DNA of 64,000 bases, taken from NCBI RefSeq assembly GCF_900113055.1, contig NZ_FONZ01000001.1, forward strand, positions 992,001-1,056,000. Reading direction: 5' to 3'. The first letter of the stretch is position 1; each line of letters opens with the position of its first letter. Of the stretch, positions 9,007-17,714 are shown piece by piece. The DNA comes from Flavimobilis marinus. Its GTDB lineage: Bacteria; Actinomycetota; Actinomycetes; Actinomycetales; Cellulomonadaceae. The position numbers and the translations under genes are program-made. The notes beneath the pieces were generated by a model. The model was not told the DNA's origin. It was given only the letters and a program-made list of their open reading frames with translations, and ran no database searches.

Positions 9007-11039
9007 GCGTGACGGCGCCCGTGGAGGGCTTGCCGGGACAGGCGCCGCAGCCCGACGTGGGCGCGCTCCTGGACGCCGTCGTCGCCGAGCTCGGGGGTTC
9101 CGCGCGGGCCGGCCAGCAGACCATGGCGCGCGAGATCGCCGAGGCGATCGAGTCACACCGCCACCTGCTCGTCCAGGCGGGCACCGGCACGGGCAAGTCG
9201 CTCGGCTACCTCGTCCCAGCGGTCGCCCACGCCGTGCGCACGGGCGAGAAGGTGCTGGTGTCCACGGCGACGCTCGCGCTGCAGCGGCAGGTCATGACGC
9301 GGGACCTCCCGCTCGTCGCGACCGCGCTGACCCCGCACCTGGCGCGGTCCGCACGCGTCGCGCTGCTCAAGGGCTGGCAGAACTACGCGTGCGTGCACAA
9401 GCTGGCCGGGGGGTACCCGCCGGACGACGCGGGCACGCTGTTCACGCTCGAGGCGGACCACCCCGCCGGTCCACGGCCCGGCAGGGGCTCCGACACCGAC
9501 GAGGAGTCCCTCGGCGAGCAGGTGGTGCGGCTGCGGGCCTGGGCCGAGGAGACGACGACGGGGGACCGGGACGACCTGGTCCCTGGGGTGAGCGAGCGCG
9601 CCTGGCGGCAGGCGGCGGTCACCTCGCTCGAGTGCCTCGGGCAGAAGTGCCCGATGCTCGACTCCTGCTTCCCCGAGCGCGCACGCCAGGAGGCACGGGC
9701 GGCGGACGTGGTCGTCACCAACCACGCGATGCTCGGCATCGCGGCGTCGGGGTCACCTAACGTCCTGCCGGAGCACGCCGTCCTGATCGTCGACGAGGCG
9801 CACGAGCTCGCGGACCGCGTGACGGGGCAGGCGACGGCAGAGCTGTCGGCGGCGACGATCGAGCAGGCCGCGCGGTTCGCACGCAGGCACGGCGGCGTCG
9901 CCACGACCGAGCTCGACGCCGCGGGTGCCGCCGTCGGCGGTCTCCTGATGGGGCTCCCGGAGGGCCGCTTCCCCCACGGGCTGCCCGACGACCTGCGCAC
10001 CGCGGTGGCGGCGGTGCGCGACGCCGCCCGAGGGCTGCTGACCGAGCTCAAGCCGGGCGGGGACAAGGACGCGGCTGTCGTCAGCGGGCTCAAGGTCGCG
10101 GCGTCGGCGATGCTCGTCCTGTTCGAGATCGCCGAGCGCATGGCCGCGGACCCGAGCGGCCACGACGTGGTATGGAGCTCGCGCGGCGCCGAGGGTGACG
10201 GGCGACGCGCAGGCATTACGCGGCTGTTCATCGCGCCGCTCCAGGTGTCCGGGCTCGTGCGCGAGGTGCTGCTCGGCGAACGGACGGGGGTCTTCACGTC
10301 CGCCACGCTGAACCTCGGCGGCAGCTTCGACGCCTCGGCGCGCAGTCTCGGCCTGGCGGTCGACAGCGAGGGTTCCGGCTGGCGCGGCCTCGACGTGGGC
10401 ACACCGTTCGACTACGCCAAGCAGGGCATCCTCTACCTCGCGCGCCATCTGCCCGCTCCGGGGCGCGACGGGGTCCCTGACGCGCAGCTGGACGAGCTGG
10501 CCGAGCTGATCGAGGCCGCGGGCGGCCGCACCCTCGGACTCTTCTCCTCACGTCGGGGCGCGGTGGCCGCGGCCGAGGCGATGCGTGAGCGGCTCGACGT
10601 GCCGATCCTGTGCCAGGGCGACGACCAGCTGCCGACCCTCGTGGAACAGTTCACCGCGGACGAGGCGACGTGCCTGTTCGGTACCCTCTCGCTGTGGCAG
10701 GGCGTGGACGTCCCCGGTCCGGCGTGCCGCCTCGTCGTCATCGACCGGATCCCGTTCCCGCGGCCGGACGATCCCATCCGTTCGGCGCGCACCGAGGCCG
10801 TCGCGGCGGCCGGCGGCAACGGCTTCATGCAGGTCAGCGCCACCCACGCGGCTCTCCTGCTCGCGCAGGGTGCCGGGCGCCTGATCCGGCGCGCTGACGA
10901 CCGCGGCGTCGTGGCGGTGCTCGACCCGCGCCTCGCGACCGCAAGGTACGGCACCTACCTCGCCCGCTCGATGCCGCCGCTGTGGCCGACGTCGGACAAG
11001 GCCGTGGTCACTGGCGCGCTGCGTCGGCTCGCGGACTAG
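9003..11039 (+). CDS. dinG: ATP-dependent DNA helicase, DinG/XPD-type with Fe-S cluster
   Basis: Superfamily 2 helicase of 678 aa. Walker A AGTGTGKS is at 59-66 and the DEAH box is in LIVDEAHELAD. The four Fe-S cysteines expected between motifs Ia and II are present at 130, 211, 216 and 222 (YACVHK, LECLGQK, KCPMLD, DSCFPE). Late motifs include LGLFSSRRG and GTLSLWQGVDVPG with a final Q-GAGRLIRR. Family members unwind damaged or structured DNA. No LexA box is visible upstream, since it is coupled to hflX by GTGA. Whether it corresponds to DinG or YoaA of E. coli cannot be settled by eye. Confidence 0.9.
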   Translation: MSVTAPVEGLPGQAPQPDVGALLDAVVAELGGSARAGQQTMAREIAEAIESHRHLLVQAGTGTGKSLGYLVPAVAHAVRTGEKVLVSTATLALQRQVMTRDLPLVATALTPHLARSARVALLKGWQNYACVHKLAGGYPPDDAGTLFTLEADHPAGPRPGRGSDTDEESLGEQVVRLRAWAEETTTGDRDDLVPGVSERAWRQAAVTSLECLGQKCPMLDSCFPERARQEARAADVVVTNHAMLGIAASGSPNVLPEHAVLIVDEAHELADRVTGQATAELSAATIEQAARFARRHGGVATTELDAAGAAVGGLLMGLPEGRFPHGLPDDLRTAVAAVRDAARGLLTELKPGGDKDAAVVSGLKVAASAMLVLFEIAERMAADPSGHDVVWSSRGAEGDGRRAGITRLFIAPLQVSGLVREVLLGERTGVFTSATLNLGGSFDASARSLGLAVDSEGSGWRGLDVGTPFDYAKQGILYLARHLPAPGRDGVPDAQLDELAELIEAAGGRTLGLFSSRRGAVAAAEAMRERLDVPILCQGDDQLPTLVEQFTADEATCLFGTLSLWQGVDVPGPACRLVVIDRIPFPRPDDPIRSARTEAVAAAGGNGFMQVSATHAALLLAQGAGRLIRRADDRGVVAVLDPRLATARYGTYLARSMPPLWPTSDKAVVTGALRRLAD

Positions 11040-11076
11040 GGTGGTCGCAGACCGACGCCTATCCTCCGGAGGACCC

Positions 11077-12063
11077 GTGAACGACGCCGCGCCCGCTCAG
11101 CTCGACACCTTCTCGCGCCGCACCACCAAGCTCGCGGTGGTCGGAGCCGGAGCGGTGGGATCGACGCTGGCGTACGCCGCGCTGATGCGCGGCGCGGCGC
11201 GCACGGTCGCCCTCTACGACGTGAACGCCGCCAAGGTCCAGGCCGAGGCGCTCGACCTCAGCCACGGTGTGCAGTTCGTCCCCGAGGCGACCGTCGTCGG
11301 GTCGGACGACATCTCCGTGTGCGCCGACGCCGACGTCGTCGTCGTGACCGCCGGTGCGAAGCAGCGTCCCGGGCAGTCCCGCATCGACCTCGCGGAGGCC
11401 ACGATCGGCCTGATGCGGACGATCCTGCCGCCGCTCGTCGAGGTCGCCCCGAACGCGATCTACATCATGGTCACCAACCCTGTCGACGTCGTCACCTACG
11501 CCTCGCTGCAGATCTCCGGGCTCCCGGCGCGGCAGCTCTTCGGCTCGGGCACGGTCCTGGACTCCTCGCGGCTGCGCTACCTGATCGCCGACCACGTGGG
11601 CGTCGCGGTGCAGAACGTGCACGCGTACATCGCGGGGGAGCACGGCGACACGGAGATCCCGCTCTGGGACTCTGCGTCGATCGGAGCGGTGCCGCTGCTC
11701 GAGTGGGCGCGGACCGGCCCGAAGGGCGCGTTCGACGCATCCGTCCGCGAGGAGATCGCCCACGAGGTGGTGAACTCCGCGTACCGGATCATCGAGGGCA
11801 AGGGCGCCACGAACTACGCGGTCGGCCTCGCCGGCACCCGGATCATCGAGGCTGTGCTCAACAACGAGCACAGCATCCTGCCCGTGTCCTCGCTCCTCGA
11901 CGACTACTTCGGGATCAGCGACGTCTGCCTGTCGGTGCCGACGATCGTCGGGCGTCGCGGCGTCTACGACCAGCTGCAGGTGCCGCTGTCCGATGCCGAG
12001 TACGACGGGCTCAAGCGGTCCGCGGACAAGCTGCGCGCGGTGGCCCGCCAGTTCGGGTTCTGA
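11077..12063 (+). CDS. ldh: L-lactate dehydrogenase
   Basis: NAD-dependent enzyme of 328 aa that reduces pyruvate to L-lactate. It has the Rossmann motif VGAGAVGSTLAYA and the specificity loop GAKQRPGQSR. In that loop the residue equivalent to position 102 is Gln, as in LDH, not Arg as in malate dehydrogenase. The catalytic Arg of the same loop and the active-site His of GEHGDTEIPLW are intact. The GTG at 11077 is chosen because GGAGG lies 4 nt upstream. An in-frame GTG at 11041 would give 12 more residues but abuts the previous stop. TATCCT at 11060-11065 is a possible -10. Confidence 0.93.
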   Translation: MNDAAPAQLDTFSRRTTKLAVVGAGAVGSTLAYAALMRGAARTVALYDVNAAKVQAEALDLSHGVQFVPEATVVGSDDISVCADADVVVVTAGAKQRPGQSRIDLAEATIGLMRTILPPLVEVAPNAIYIMVTNPVDVVTYASLQISGLPARQLFGSGTVLDSSRLRYLIADHVGVAVQNVHAYIAGEHGDTEIPLWDSASIGAVPLLEWARTGPKGAFDASVREEIAHEVVNSAYRIIEGKGATNYAVGLAGTRIIEAVLNNEHSILPVSSLLDDYFGISDVCLSVPTIVGRRGVYDQLQVPLSDAEYDGLKRSADKLRAVARQFGF

Positions 12064-12069
12064 GCCCCG

Positions 12070-12084
12070 GAGCGGTCCCCGCTC
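12070..12084. terminator. Short hairpin between convergent ldh and lexA
   Basis: GAGCGG, TCC, CCGCTC forms a 6-bp stem between the two facing stop codons. It is a plausible weak bidirectional terminator without a U-tract. Confidence 0.35.
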
Positions 12085-12087
12085 GCC

Positions 12088-12798
12088 TCAGAGGCTGCGC
12101 AGGACGCTGACGACGCGACCGAGGATCTGCGCGTCCGTGCCGTCGATCGGTGCGTACGCCGCGTTCTGCGGCAGGAGCCACACCTCGCGGCCTGTGCGTC
12201 GCAGCGTCTTCACGGTGGCCTCGCCGTCGATCATCGCCGCGACGATCTCGCCGTTCTCAGCGACCTGCTGCTGACGGACGACCACCCAGTCACCGTCGCA
12301 GATCGCAGCCTCGATCATCGAGTCCCCGACCACCTTGAGCAGGAACAGGTCTCCGTCGCCCACGAGCTGCCGGGGGAGAGGGAACACGTCCTCGACGACC
12401 TGGTCCGCGAGGATCGGCCCACCGGCGGCGATGCGTCCGACGAGAGGAACGTAGGACGGGCGGGGGCGCTCGGTGACCAGCCCGTCCGGGACGACGTCCT
12501 CGTCCTCGCCGGACCGCGGGACGGGACGGACCACCTGGGCGTCGTCCCCCTGCACGATCTCCATCGCCCGGGGGCGGTTGGGGTCCCGGCGCACGTAGCC
12601 CTTGCGCTCGAGGGCCGCGAGCTGGTGCTTGACGCTGGACGGGCTGGTGAGGCCGACGGCGTCGCCGATCTCGCGCATGGACGGCGCGTAGCCGCGGGCC
12701 TCGACCGAGGCCCGGATGCACTCGAGCACCGCGCGCTGACGCGCCGTCAGGCCCTCCGCCTCGTCGCCGATCACGGTGCTGATCTGCTCGGTGCTCAC
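12088..12798 (-). CDS. lexA: SOS-response transcriptional repressor LexA
   Basis: Repressor of 236 aa with an N-terminal winged helix (about 17-80, [11 protein letters not shown] to [15 protein letters not shown]). The self-cleavage site is Ala125-Gly126 in RIAAGG. The latent protease dyad is Ser160 in VGDSM and Lys197 in ATVK. The GTG start follows AGGAG with about 8-nt spacing. The promoter on the complement is TTGATT (12922-12927), 17 nt, TAGGCT (12899-12904), with a LexA box over the -35, so autoregulation is expected. It diverges from a LysM gene, as in other actinobacteria. Confidence 0.96.
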   Translation of the reverse strand: MSTEQISTVIGDEAEGLTARQRAVLECIRASVEARGYAPSMREIGDAVGLTSPSSVKHQLAALERKGYVRRDPNRPRAMEIVQGDDAQVVRPVPRSGEDEDVVPDGLVTERPRPSYVPLVGRIAAGGPILADQVVEDVFPLPRQLVGDGDLFLLKVVGDSMIEAAICDGDWVVVRQQQVAENGEIVAAMIDGEATVKTLRRTGREVWLLPQNAAYAPIDGTDAQILGRVVSVLRSL

Positions 12799-12925
12799 GC
12801 TGGCACTCCTGTCCGTGGGGCGGGGCTGGTCGACTGCTGCCCGGGCCGTGTCAGTGGTGGGTGATGTGCTCGGGTCATCGGTTCTCGTGCTGCTGGCCAG
12901 CCTAGGGCCGACGAGGGTGGGAATC

Positions 12926-12937
12926 AAACATGTGTTC
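12926..12937. promoter_or_regulatory. LexA (SOS) box at the lexA promoter
   Basis: AAACATGTGTTC departs from the palindrome GAAC-N4-GTTC at one base. It overlaps the inferred lexA -35 (complement of 12922-12927), where bound LexA would block its own promoter. Confidence 0.75.
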
Positions 12938-12946
12938 GAGCGTGTC

Positions 12947-12975
12947 TCGACATGTCGCCCCCACCCTGCTACAAA
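12947..12975 (+). promoter_or_regulatory. Promoter of the LysM gene
   Basis: TCGACA (12947-12952), a 17-nt spacer and TACAAA (12970-12975), followed at once by the two LexA boxes. The 5' leader before the ATG at 13049 would be about 65 nt. Confidence 0.55.
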
Positions 12976-12977
12976 TA

Positions 12978-12989
12978 GAACACGCGTTC
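12978..12989. promoter_or_regulatory. LexA (SOS) box 1 of the LysM gene
   Basis: GAACACGCGTTC is a perfect GAAC-N4-GTTC palindrome. It lies just after the candidate promoter TCGACA (12947-12952), 17 nt, TACAAA (12970-12975), so it covers the expected transcription start. Confidence 0.75.
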
Positions 12990-12992
12990 GAC

Positions 12993-13004
12993 GAACGTCT
13001 GTTC
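12993..13004. promoter_or_regulatory. LexA (SOS) box 2 of the LysM gene
   Basis: CGAACGTCTGTTCG at 12992-13005 is a near-consensus actinobacterial SOS box. It lies 3 nt after box 1, so two LexA dimers would sit about 15 nt apart, on nearly the same face one and a half turns along. Confidence 0.8.
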
Positions 13005-13048
13005 GAGTCACCTGTGGCGCGCAGTACGAGCGCCGAGACGGAGGAACC

Positions 13049-13438
13049 ATGACCACGATCGCTTGGGGGATCCCCAGCCAGACGCGCACGTCCCACGCCC
13101 GGCCCGCACGCGCCGCCGCTCGTCGTCCGCAGGCAACGGCGCGCGGCACCCTGGTGCTCACGCGTCGGGGCCGCGTCGTGCTCGCCACGCTCGCCCTGCT
13201 GGTGGCGCTCGCCCTGGGCGGGCTCTTCGCCAACGGGGCGTCGGCCGACGCCCTGGGGGAGCCGGTCAACGTCGCGGTCCACACGGTCAGCCCGGGCGAG
13301 ACGCTGTGGCACATCGCCTCAGGGGTCACCGTCCCGGGCCAGGACGTACGGGACACGATCGACGACGTGCTCGAGCTCAACGCGATGACGTCGGTCGACC
13401 TCGTCGCCGGCCAGCAGCTCCTCGTGCCGCAGTCCTGA
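13049..13438 (+). CDS. LysM-domain membrane protein, SOS cell-division suppressor-like (DivS/ChiZ/YneA-type)
   Basis: Protein of 129 aa with a basic cytoplasmic tail (1-41), one membrane span (about 42-63) and an extracellular LysM domain (about 77-127) built around [13 protein letters not shown] and QQLLVPQS. Proteins with this layout encoded back-to-back with lexA, such as DivS of Corynebacterium glutamicum, Rv2719c of Mycobacterium and YneA of Bacillus, are SOS-induced and delay septation. Two perfect LexA boxes sit over the inferred promoter start. The ATG follows GGAGG with about 4-nt spacing. No hydrolase domain is present, so inhibition rather than wall cleavage is the likely mode. The function is inferred from layout and context. 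Confidence 0.82.
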   Translation: MTTIAWGIPSQTRTSHARPARAAARRPQATARGTLVLTRRGRVVLATLALLVALALGGLFANGASADALGEPVNVAVHTVSPGETLWHIASGVTVPGQDVRDTIDDVLELNAMTSVDLVAGQQLLVPQS

Positions 13439-13468
13439 CGCGAGCACGCGCACGCCGAGCGTGGTTCC

Positions 13469-13497
13469 TTGCGCCGCCACGTTCCTGCGCCTAGATT
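13469..13497 (+). promoter_or_regulatory. Promoter of nrdR
   Basis: TTGCGC (13469-13474), a 17-nt spacer and TAGATT (13492-13497). The nrdR ATG lies 44 nt beyond the -10. Confidence 0.5.
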
Positions 13498-13541
13498 CAG
13501 CGGGTGCTCTGCAGGCACGTCTCCCAGCGTGAAGGATCCTG

Positions 13542-14039
13542 ATGCACTGCCCTTTCTGCCGCCATCAGGACTCGCGCGTCGTGGACTCCCGCACCTCCGA
13601 CGACGGGGCGTCGATCAGACGTCGGCGCCAGTGCCCCGCGTGCAACCGCCGATTCTCCACGATCGAGACTGCGAGCCTGACGGTCGTCAAGCGCTCCGGC
13701 GCCACCGAGCCGTTCAGCCGCGAGAAGATCGTCAACGGCGTGCGCAAGGCCTGCCAGGGGCGACCCGTGAGCGACGATGACCTCGCGCTCCTCGCGCAGC
13801 GCGTCGAGGAGACGATCCGCGGCTCCGGGAGCGCGGAGCTGGACGCCAACGAGATCGGGTTGGCGATCCTCGGGCCGCTGCGCGAGCTGGACGAGGTCGC
13901 CTACCTGCGGTTTGCGAGCGTCTATCAGGGATTCGGGTCGCTCGAGGACTTCGACGCCGCGATCACGGCGCTCCGGGCAGACCGAGAGGCTCGCGACGCC
14001 GACGCCGACGACCGGGTCGAGGACGCACCGGAGGTCTGA
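13542..14039 (+). CDS. nrdR: Transcriptional repressor NrdR
   Basis: Repressor of 165 aa that senses ATP/dATP and represses ribonucleotide reductase genes. The zinc ribbon uses Cys3, Cys6, Cys31 and Cys34. An ATP-cone follows, roughly residues 46-136 ([16 protein letters not shown] to [10 protein letters not shown]). The start ATG has AAGGA with about 6-nt spacing. No NrdR box is evident nearby, so its targets lie outside the window. It sits downstream of the lexA/LysM SOS locus, a common actinobacterial arrangement that groups DNA-damage and dNTP control. Confidence 0.95.
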   Translation: MHCPFCRHQDSRVVDSRTSDDGASIRRRRQCPACNRRFSTIETASLTVVKRSGATEPFSREKIVNGVRKACQGRPVSDDDLALLAQRVEETIRGSGSAELDANEIGLAILGPLRELDEVAYLRFASVYQGFGSLEDFDAAITALRADREARDADADDRVEDAPEV

Positions 14040-14101
14040 CTGCTCCTCACCTGACCTGGACGTTCGCCGTCCGAGGCGCGCAGCAACCCGGACGTTCGAG
14101 G

Positions 14102-15298
14102 TCAGGACAGGCGGCGCAGCCGGACCGTCGAGGCGAGGTCAGCGAGGGAGGCCACGACGTCGTCCGCGATCGGCGAACCCGCGTCCGTGACCACGTAGCC
14201 GATGTCGCCCCGCGTGGCCAAGAGCTGCGCCTCGATGTTGACGTCGTGCTCCGCGAGAACCTGGTTCACCTTGGCCAGCACGCCGGGGGTGTTGCGGTGC
14301 AGGTAGGCGAGGCGGTGCGCGCCCGTCTGCTCGAGTGCGAGGTTCGGGATGTTGACGCTCAGGGTCGTGGAGCCCGTCTGCAGGTAGTCGCGCAGCTTCG
14401 TGGCGACGAACTGCCCGATGGCCTCCTGCGCCTCCTCGGTGGAGCCGCCCGTGTGCGGCGTCAGGATCACGTTCGGCAGGCCCTGCAGGTCGAAGACGAA
14501 GGGGTCGCCCTTGCGCTTGGGCTCCTGGGGGAAGACGTCGACCGCGGCGCCGGCCACGTGCCCGGACAGCAGCGCGTCGCGCAGCGCGGCGTAGTCGACG
14601 ACGAAGCCTCGTGAGAGGTTGAGGAAGATCGAGCCAGAACGCATACGTGCGACGTGGGCCGCGCTGAACATGCCGGCGTTGCCGGGACGGCCGTCGACGT
14701 GCAGCGTGACGACGTCGGCTACCTCGAGGAGCTCCTCGACCGTCTCCATCCGGCGGGCGTTGCCCAGGGCCAGCTTCTCGGCGGTGTCGTAGAAGACCAC
14801 GGACATGCCCAGGTTCTCGGCGAGCACGGACAGCTGTGTGCCGATGTTCCCGTAGCCGATGATCCCGAGCGTGCGACCGCGGATCTCGTGCGCGCCGGAC
14901 GCGGTCTTGTTCCACACGCCCTGGTGCATCTCGTCGTTGAAGACGGTGAGCCGGCGCGTGAGCGCGATGATGTCGGCGATCGCGATCTCCACCACCGATC
15001 GGGTGTTCGAGAACGGTGCGTTGAACACGGCGACACCGCGGTGCGCAGCCGGGTCGAGCGCGATCTGGTTGGTGCCGATGCAGAAGGCACCGATCGCCAT
15101 CAGGTCCGGTGCGTGGTCGAGCACGCGCTCGGTGACGTTGGTCTTCGACCGGATGCCCAGGATGTCGACGCCCTCGAGGGCGTCGATGAGCTCGTCCTCG
15201 TCCAAGGCTCCCGTTCGCTGGACGACGTCGATCCCCTGGGACCGAAGGATCTCGGTGGCGAGGGGGTGCAGGTTTTCGAGGAGGAGGGCGCGTAGCAC
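14102..15298 (-). CDS. serA: D-3-phosphoglycerate dehydrogenase
   Basis: First enzyme of serine biosynthesis, 398 aa, of the shorter E. coli-like type with one C-terminal ACT domain (last 75 residues or so, HRNTPGVLAKVNQVLAEHDVNI onward). It has the NAD fold GIIGYGNIGTQLS and the catalytic His in TPHTGGSTEEAQ. The GTG start is chosen because GATACT (complement of 15305-15310) ends 6 nt upstream. A TTG 12 codons earlier lacks support. The ACT domain suggests serine feedback, as in the family. Its stop faces the nrdR stop. Confidence 0.92.
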   Translation of the reverse strand: MLRALLLENLHPLATEILRSQGIDVVQRTGALDEDELIDALEGVDILGIRSKTNVTERVLDHAPDLMAIGAFCIGTNQIALDPAAHRGVAVFNAPFSNTRSVVEIAIADIIALTRRLTVFNDEMHQGVWNKTASGAHEIRGRTLGIIGYGNIGTQLSVLAENLGMSVVFYDTAEKLALGNARRMETVEELLEVADVVTLHVDGRPGNAGMFSAAHVARMRSGSIFLNLSRGFVVDYAALRDALLSGHVAGAAVDVFPQEPKRKGDPFVFDLQGLPNVILTPHTGGSTEEAQEAIGQFVATKLRDYLQTGSTTLSVNIPNLALEQTGAHRLAYLHRNTPGVLAKVNQVLAEHDVNIEAQLLATRGDIGYVVTDAGSPIADDVVASLADLASTVRLRRLS

Positions 15299-15355
15299 CC
15301 TCGAAGTATCGACGTCGGACCCGAGACCGACCAAGCCGGTCCCACGGGATGGACC

Positions 15356-17575
15356 TCAGCGGCCGTGCGGCCATCCTGCGGGCAGGGCACCGGAGGTGAC
15401 GACGCGCAGCTGGCGGGTGGCGCGGGTCATGGCGACGTAGAGGTCCGGCGCGCGCAGCGTGGCCGGCTCGACCAGGACGACGACGTCGAACTCCAGGCCC
15501 TTGGTCTCGTGGGGGACCAGCACGGCGAGGGGAGCGTCGACGTCGGAACCGTCGGGCAGGAGCCGAGCGACCGCGCTCGCCCGGAGCGCCACGCGGACGG
15601 GCTCGGGATCGAGCGTCACGACGGCGACCCGGCCGGTGCGGTCAGCGCCGACGGTCTCCGTGGCGGCCGCGACGGCCTCGGCGACGGTGGCCGTCACGAC
15701 CTCGGGCACCTCGACGCGGACGACCCGCAGCGCGTCGTCGACCTCGCGTGCGGACGTCACGGGAGAGACGGGCAGGCCCGCGGCGAGCGCGACGTCCTGC
15801 GCGCCCTGGGCGAGCACGTCCGGGGTGCGGTAGTTGACCGTGAGCTCGCGCTGCTGCCAGCCGTCGCGGAGCAGCGGGCGCAGCATGGTCTCCCAGCGGG
15901 TCGCGCCGGCCGCGTTCGCGGTCTGCGCGACGTCCCCGACGATGGTGAGCGAGCGGGTGGGGCAGCGGCGCAGCAGCATGCGCCACGCCATGGGGGAGAG
16001 CTCCTGGGCCTCGTCGACGACGACGTGCCCGTAGGTCCAGGCGCGGTCCGCAGCGGCGCGCTCCGCCGTCGTGAGGGCGGGACCTTGCTGCGCGAACCGG
16101 TCGACCAGGGTGTCGGCGTCGACGAAGGCGCCGGCGCCGGAGGTCGCGAGGACCTGCTGGGCGTACTCGCGGTCGCGGGCGCGCTCGGCCGCCGCGGCCC
16201 GGTTGCGGACGCGCTCGAGCTCGTCGTCCTCGCCGAGCAGCTCGGCGGCCTCGTCCAGGAGCGGGATGTCGGCGATCGTCCACGGGGCGTCGGCGGGCCG
16301 GGCGAGCAGGGCCCGCTCGGCCTCGGTGAGGTGCGGGGCCGCCTGCGCGAGCCGGTGCGGCTTGGTGAACAGGTCGCGCACCAGCTGCTCGGGCGTGATC
16401 GGGAACCAGGCGATGTTGAGCGCGACGCGCACCTCGCGGGTCGACCGCAGGTCCTCGACGATGCCGGACCGGTCCTCGGGTGCGTACGCGAGGGCGTCGG
16501 TGACCTGGGTCGCGAGCTTGCCGAGCATGTCGCGGACGAACACCGCGCGCGCCTCGTTGTGCGGTTTGTGGCTGCGTCGGGCGCGGCTCATCGCGTCCGC
16601 GACGTCGCGCGGGCGGATCACCACGTCCACACCGTCGACGCGCAGGTGCGTCTCCCGCTCGGGGACGCGCTGGCGGGCACGGACCGCGCGCTCGACGGCC
16701 TTGGCCATCCGCAGGTCGCCCTTGAGCCGGGCGACGGGACCCTCGTCGTCCTGCGTGGCGCGCACGCCGGGCAGCAGGCCACCGAGGGTGGAGGAGACGA
16801 CGCCGGTCTCGCCCAGCGAGGGCAGCACCTGGTCGATGTAGCGCAGGAACGCCGGGCTCGGACCGACCAGCAGCACGCCGGAGCGCTCGAGGACCTTGCG
16901 GTGGTTGTAGAGCAGGTACGCCGCACGGTGCAGCGCGACGGCGGTCTTGCCCGTGCCGGGGCCGCCCTGGACGACGAGCGCGCCTGTGAGCGGTGCGCGG
17001 ATGATCTCGTCCTGCTCGGACTGGATGGTCGCGACGATGTCGTTCATGCGGCCCGTGCGCTTGGCCGCCATCGCCGCGAGCAGGGCACCCTCGCCCGACA
17101 GGTGGGCGCCCTGGTCGTCGCTCGCCGCATAGGCGTCGAGGTCCAGGACCTCGTCCTCGAGGGACACGACCTGGCGACCGCGGGTGACCAGGTGGCGGCG
17201 GCGCACCACGTCGTCGGCGTGGGCGGCGGTGGCGCGGTAGAAGGCCTGAGCGGCCGGCGCGCGCCAGTCCGTGAGGAGCGAGGTGTGCTCGGCGTCGGTG
17301 AGACCGAGCCGACCGATGTAGCGGGTGGCTCCGTCGGCAAGGTCGAGGCGGCCGAAGCAGAGGCGGTCCTCCACGGCCTCGAGCTGGGCGAGGCGGTCCT
17401 CGTACAGCGTCGCGAACGCGTCACGCTCGCTGCGGTTCTGCGGCGAGCCGGAAGGCCCGGCCTTGCGGACACGGCGCAACCGCGCCCGCGCCTGGGCCCG
17501 GAGCTCGTCGAGTCGTGCGTAGAGGTCGTCCAGGGTGCTCTGCTCGCGTCCCAGCTCGTCGGTCAGTCCCGACAC
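15356..17575 (-). CDS. helR: RNA polymerase-recycling motor ATPase, HelR/HelD-like (UvrD-type)
   Basis: Superfamily 1 ATPase of 739 aa. An N-terminal coiled arm (about 1-60) precedes the helicase core, with Walker A QGGPGTGKTAVALHR and Walker B VVDEAQELSPMAW. Motif III follows, SLTIVGDVAQTANA, then motif IV NYRTPDVLA and late motif AMTRATRQL. HelD-family proteins pull stalled RNA polymerase off DNA, and HelR homologues in actinobacteria give rifamycin tolerance. The GTG start follows GGGAG at 5-nt spacing and lies 30 nt after a CATAAT hexamer (complement near 17604-17609). An in-frame ATG at 17611 would lie on top of that -10. I saw no rifamycin-associated element upstream. Confidence 0.85.
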   Translation of the reverse strand: MSGLTDELGREQSTLDDLYARLDELRAQARARLRRVRKAGPSGSPQNRSERDAFATLYEDRLAQLEAVEDRLCFGRLDLADGATRYIGRLGLTDAEHTSLLTDWRAPAAQAFYRATAAHADDVVRRRHLVTRGRQVVSLEDEVLDLDAYAASDDQGAHLSGEGALLAAMAAKRTGRMNDIVATIQSEQDEIIRAPLTGALVVQGGPGTGKTAVALHRAAYLLYNHRKVLERSGVLLVGPSPAFLRYIDQVLPSLGETGVVSSTLGGLLPGVRATQDDEGPVARLKGDLRMAKAVERAVRARQRVPERETHLRVDGVDVVIRPRDVADAMSRARRSHKPHNEARAVFVRDMLGKLATQVTDALAYAPEDRSGIVEDLRSTREVRVALNIAWFPITPEQLVRDLFTKPHRLAQAAPHLTEAERALLARPADAPWTIADIPLLDEAAELLGEDDELERVRNRAAAAERARDREYAQQVLATSGAGAFVDADTLVDRFAQQGPALTTAERAAADRAWTYGHVVVDEAQELSPMAWRMLLRRCPTRSLTIVGDVAQTANAAGATRWETMLRPLLRDGWQQRELTVNYRTPDVLAQGAQDVALAAGLPVSPVTSAREVDDALRVVRVEVPEVVTATVAEAVAAATETVGADRTGRVAVVTLDPEPVRVALRASAVARLLPDGSDVDAPLAVLVPHETKGLEFDVVVLVEPATLRAPDLYVAMTRATRQLRVVTSGALPAGWPHGR

Positions 17576-17676
17576 CCTGTCTCCCTCGCGTCGATCGGAC
17601 GGGGCATCCATTATGGCCGATCCGGGCGGCGCCACGGGACGACGTCTCGTGGCGCCGGCCGCACGAGCCCCGCCTC

Positions 17677-17682
17677 TAGGAT
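17677..17682 (+). promoter_or_regulatory. -10 element of the sensor kinase operon
   Basis: TAGGAT, 32 nt before the kinase GTG, leaving a short leader that contains the GGAGGA ribosome-binding site at 17704-17709. No convincing -35 is visible. Confidence 0.4.
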
Positions 17683-17714
17683 CGAGGGCGACCCGACGGC
17701 GTTGGAGGACATCT

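Noticed and set aside
11077-12063. Malate dehydrogenase instead of lactate dehydrogenase.
   Set aside because: The specificity loop is GAKQRPGQSR, with Gln at the position that is Arg in malate dehydrogenases.
14050-14106. CCTGACCT/AGGTCAGG arms and a GGACGTTCG direct repeat between nrdR and serA.
   Set aside because: The loop is over 40 nt and one arm enters the serA stop, so it is a weak terminator candidate; the repeat matches no operator I know.
17576-17714. A rifamycin-associated element between helR and the sensor kinase.
   Set aside because: I looked for a GGGGCTTGC-like inverted repeat and found none.
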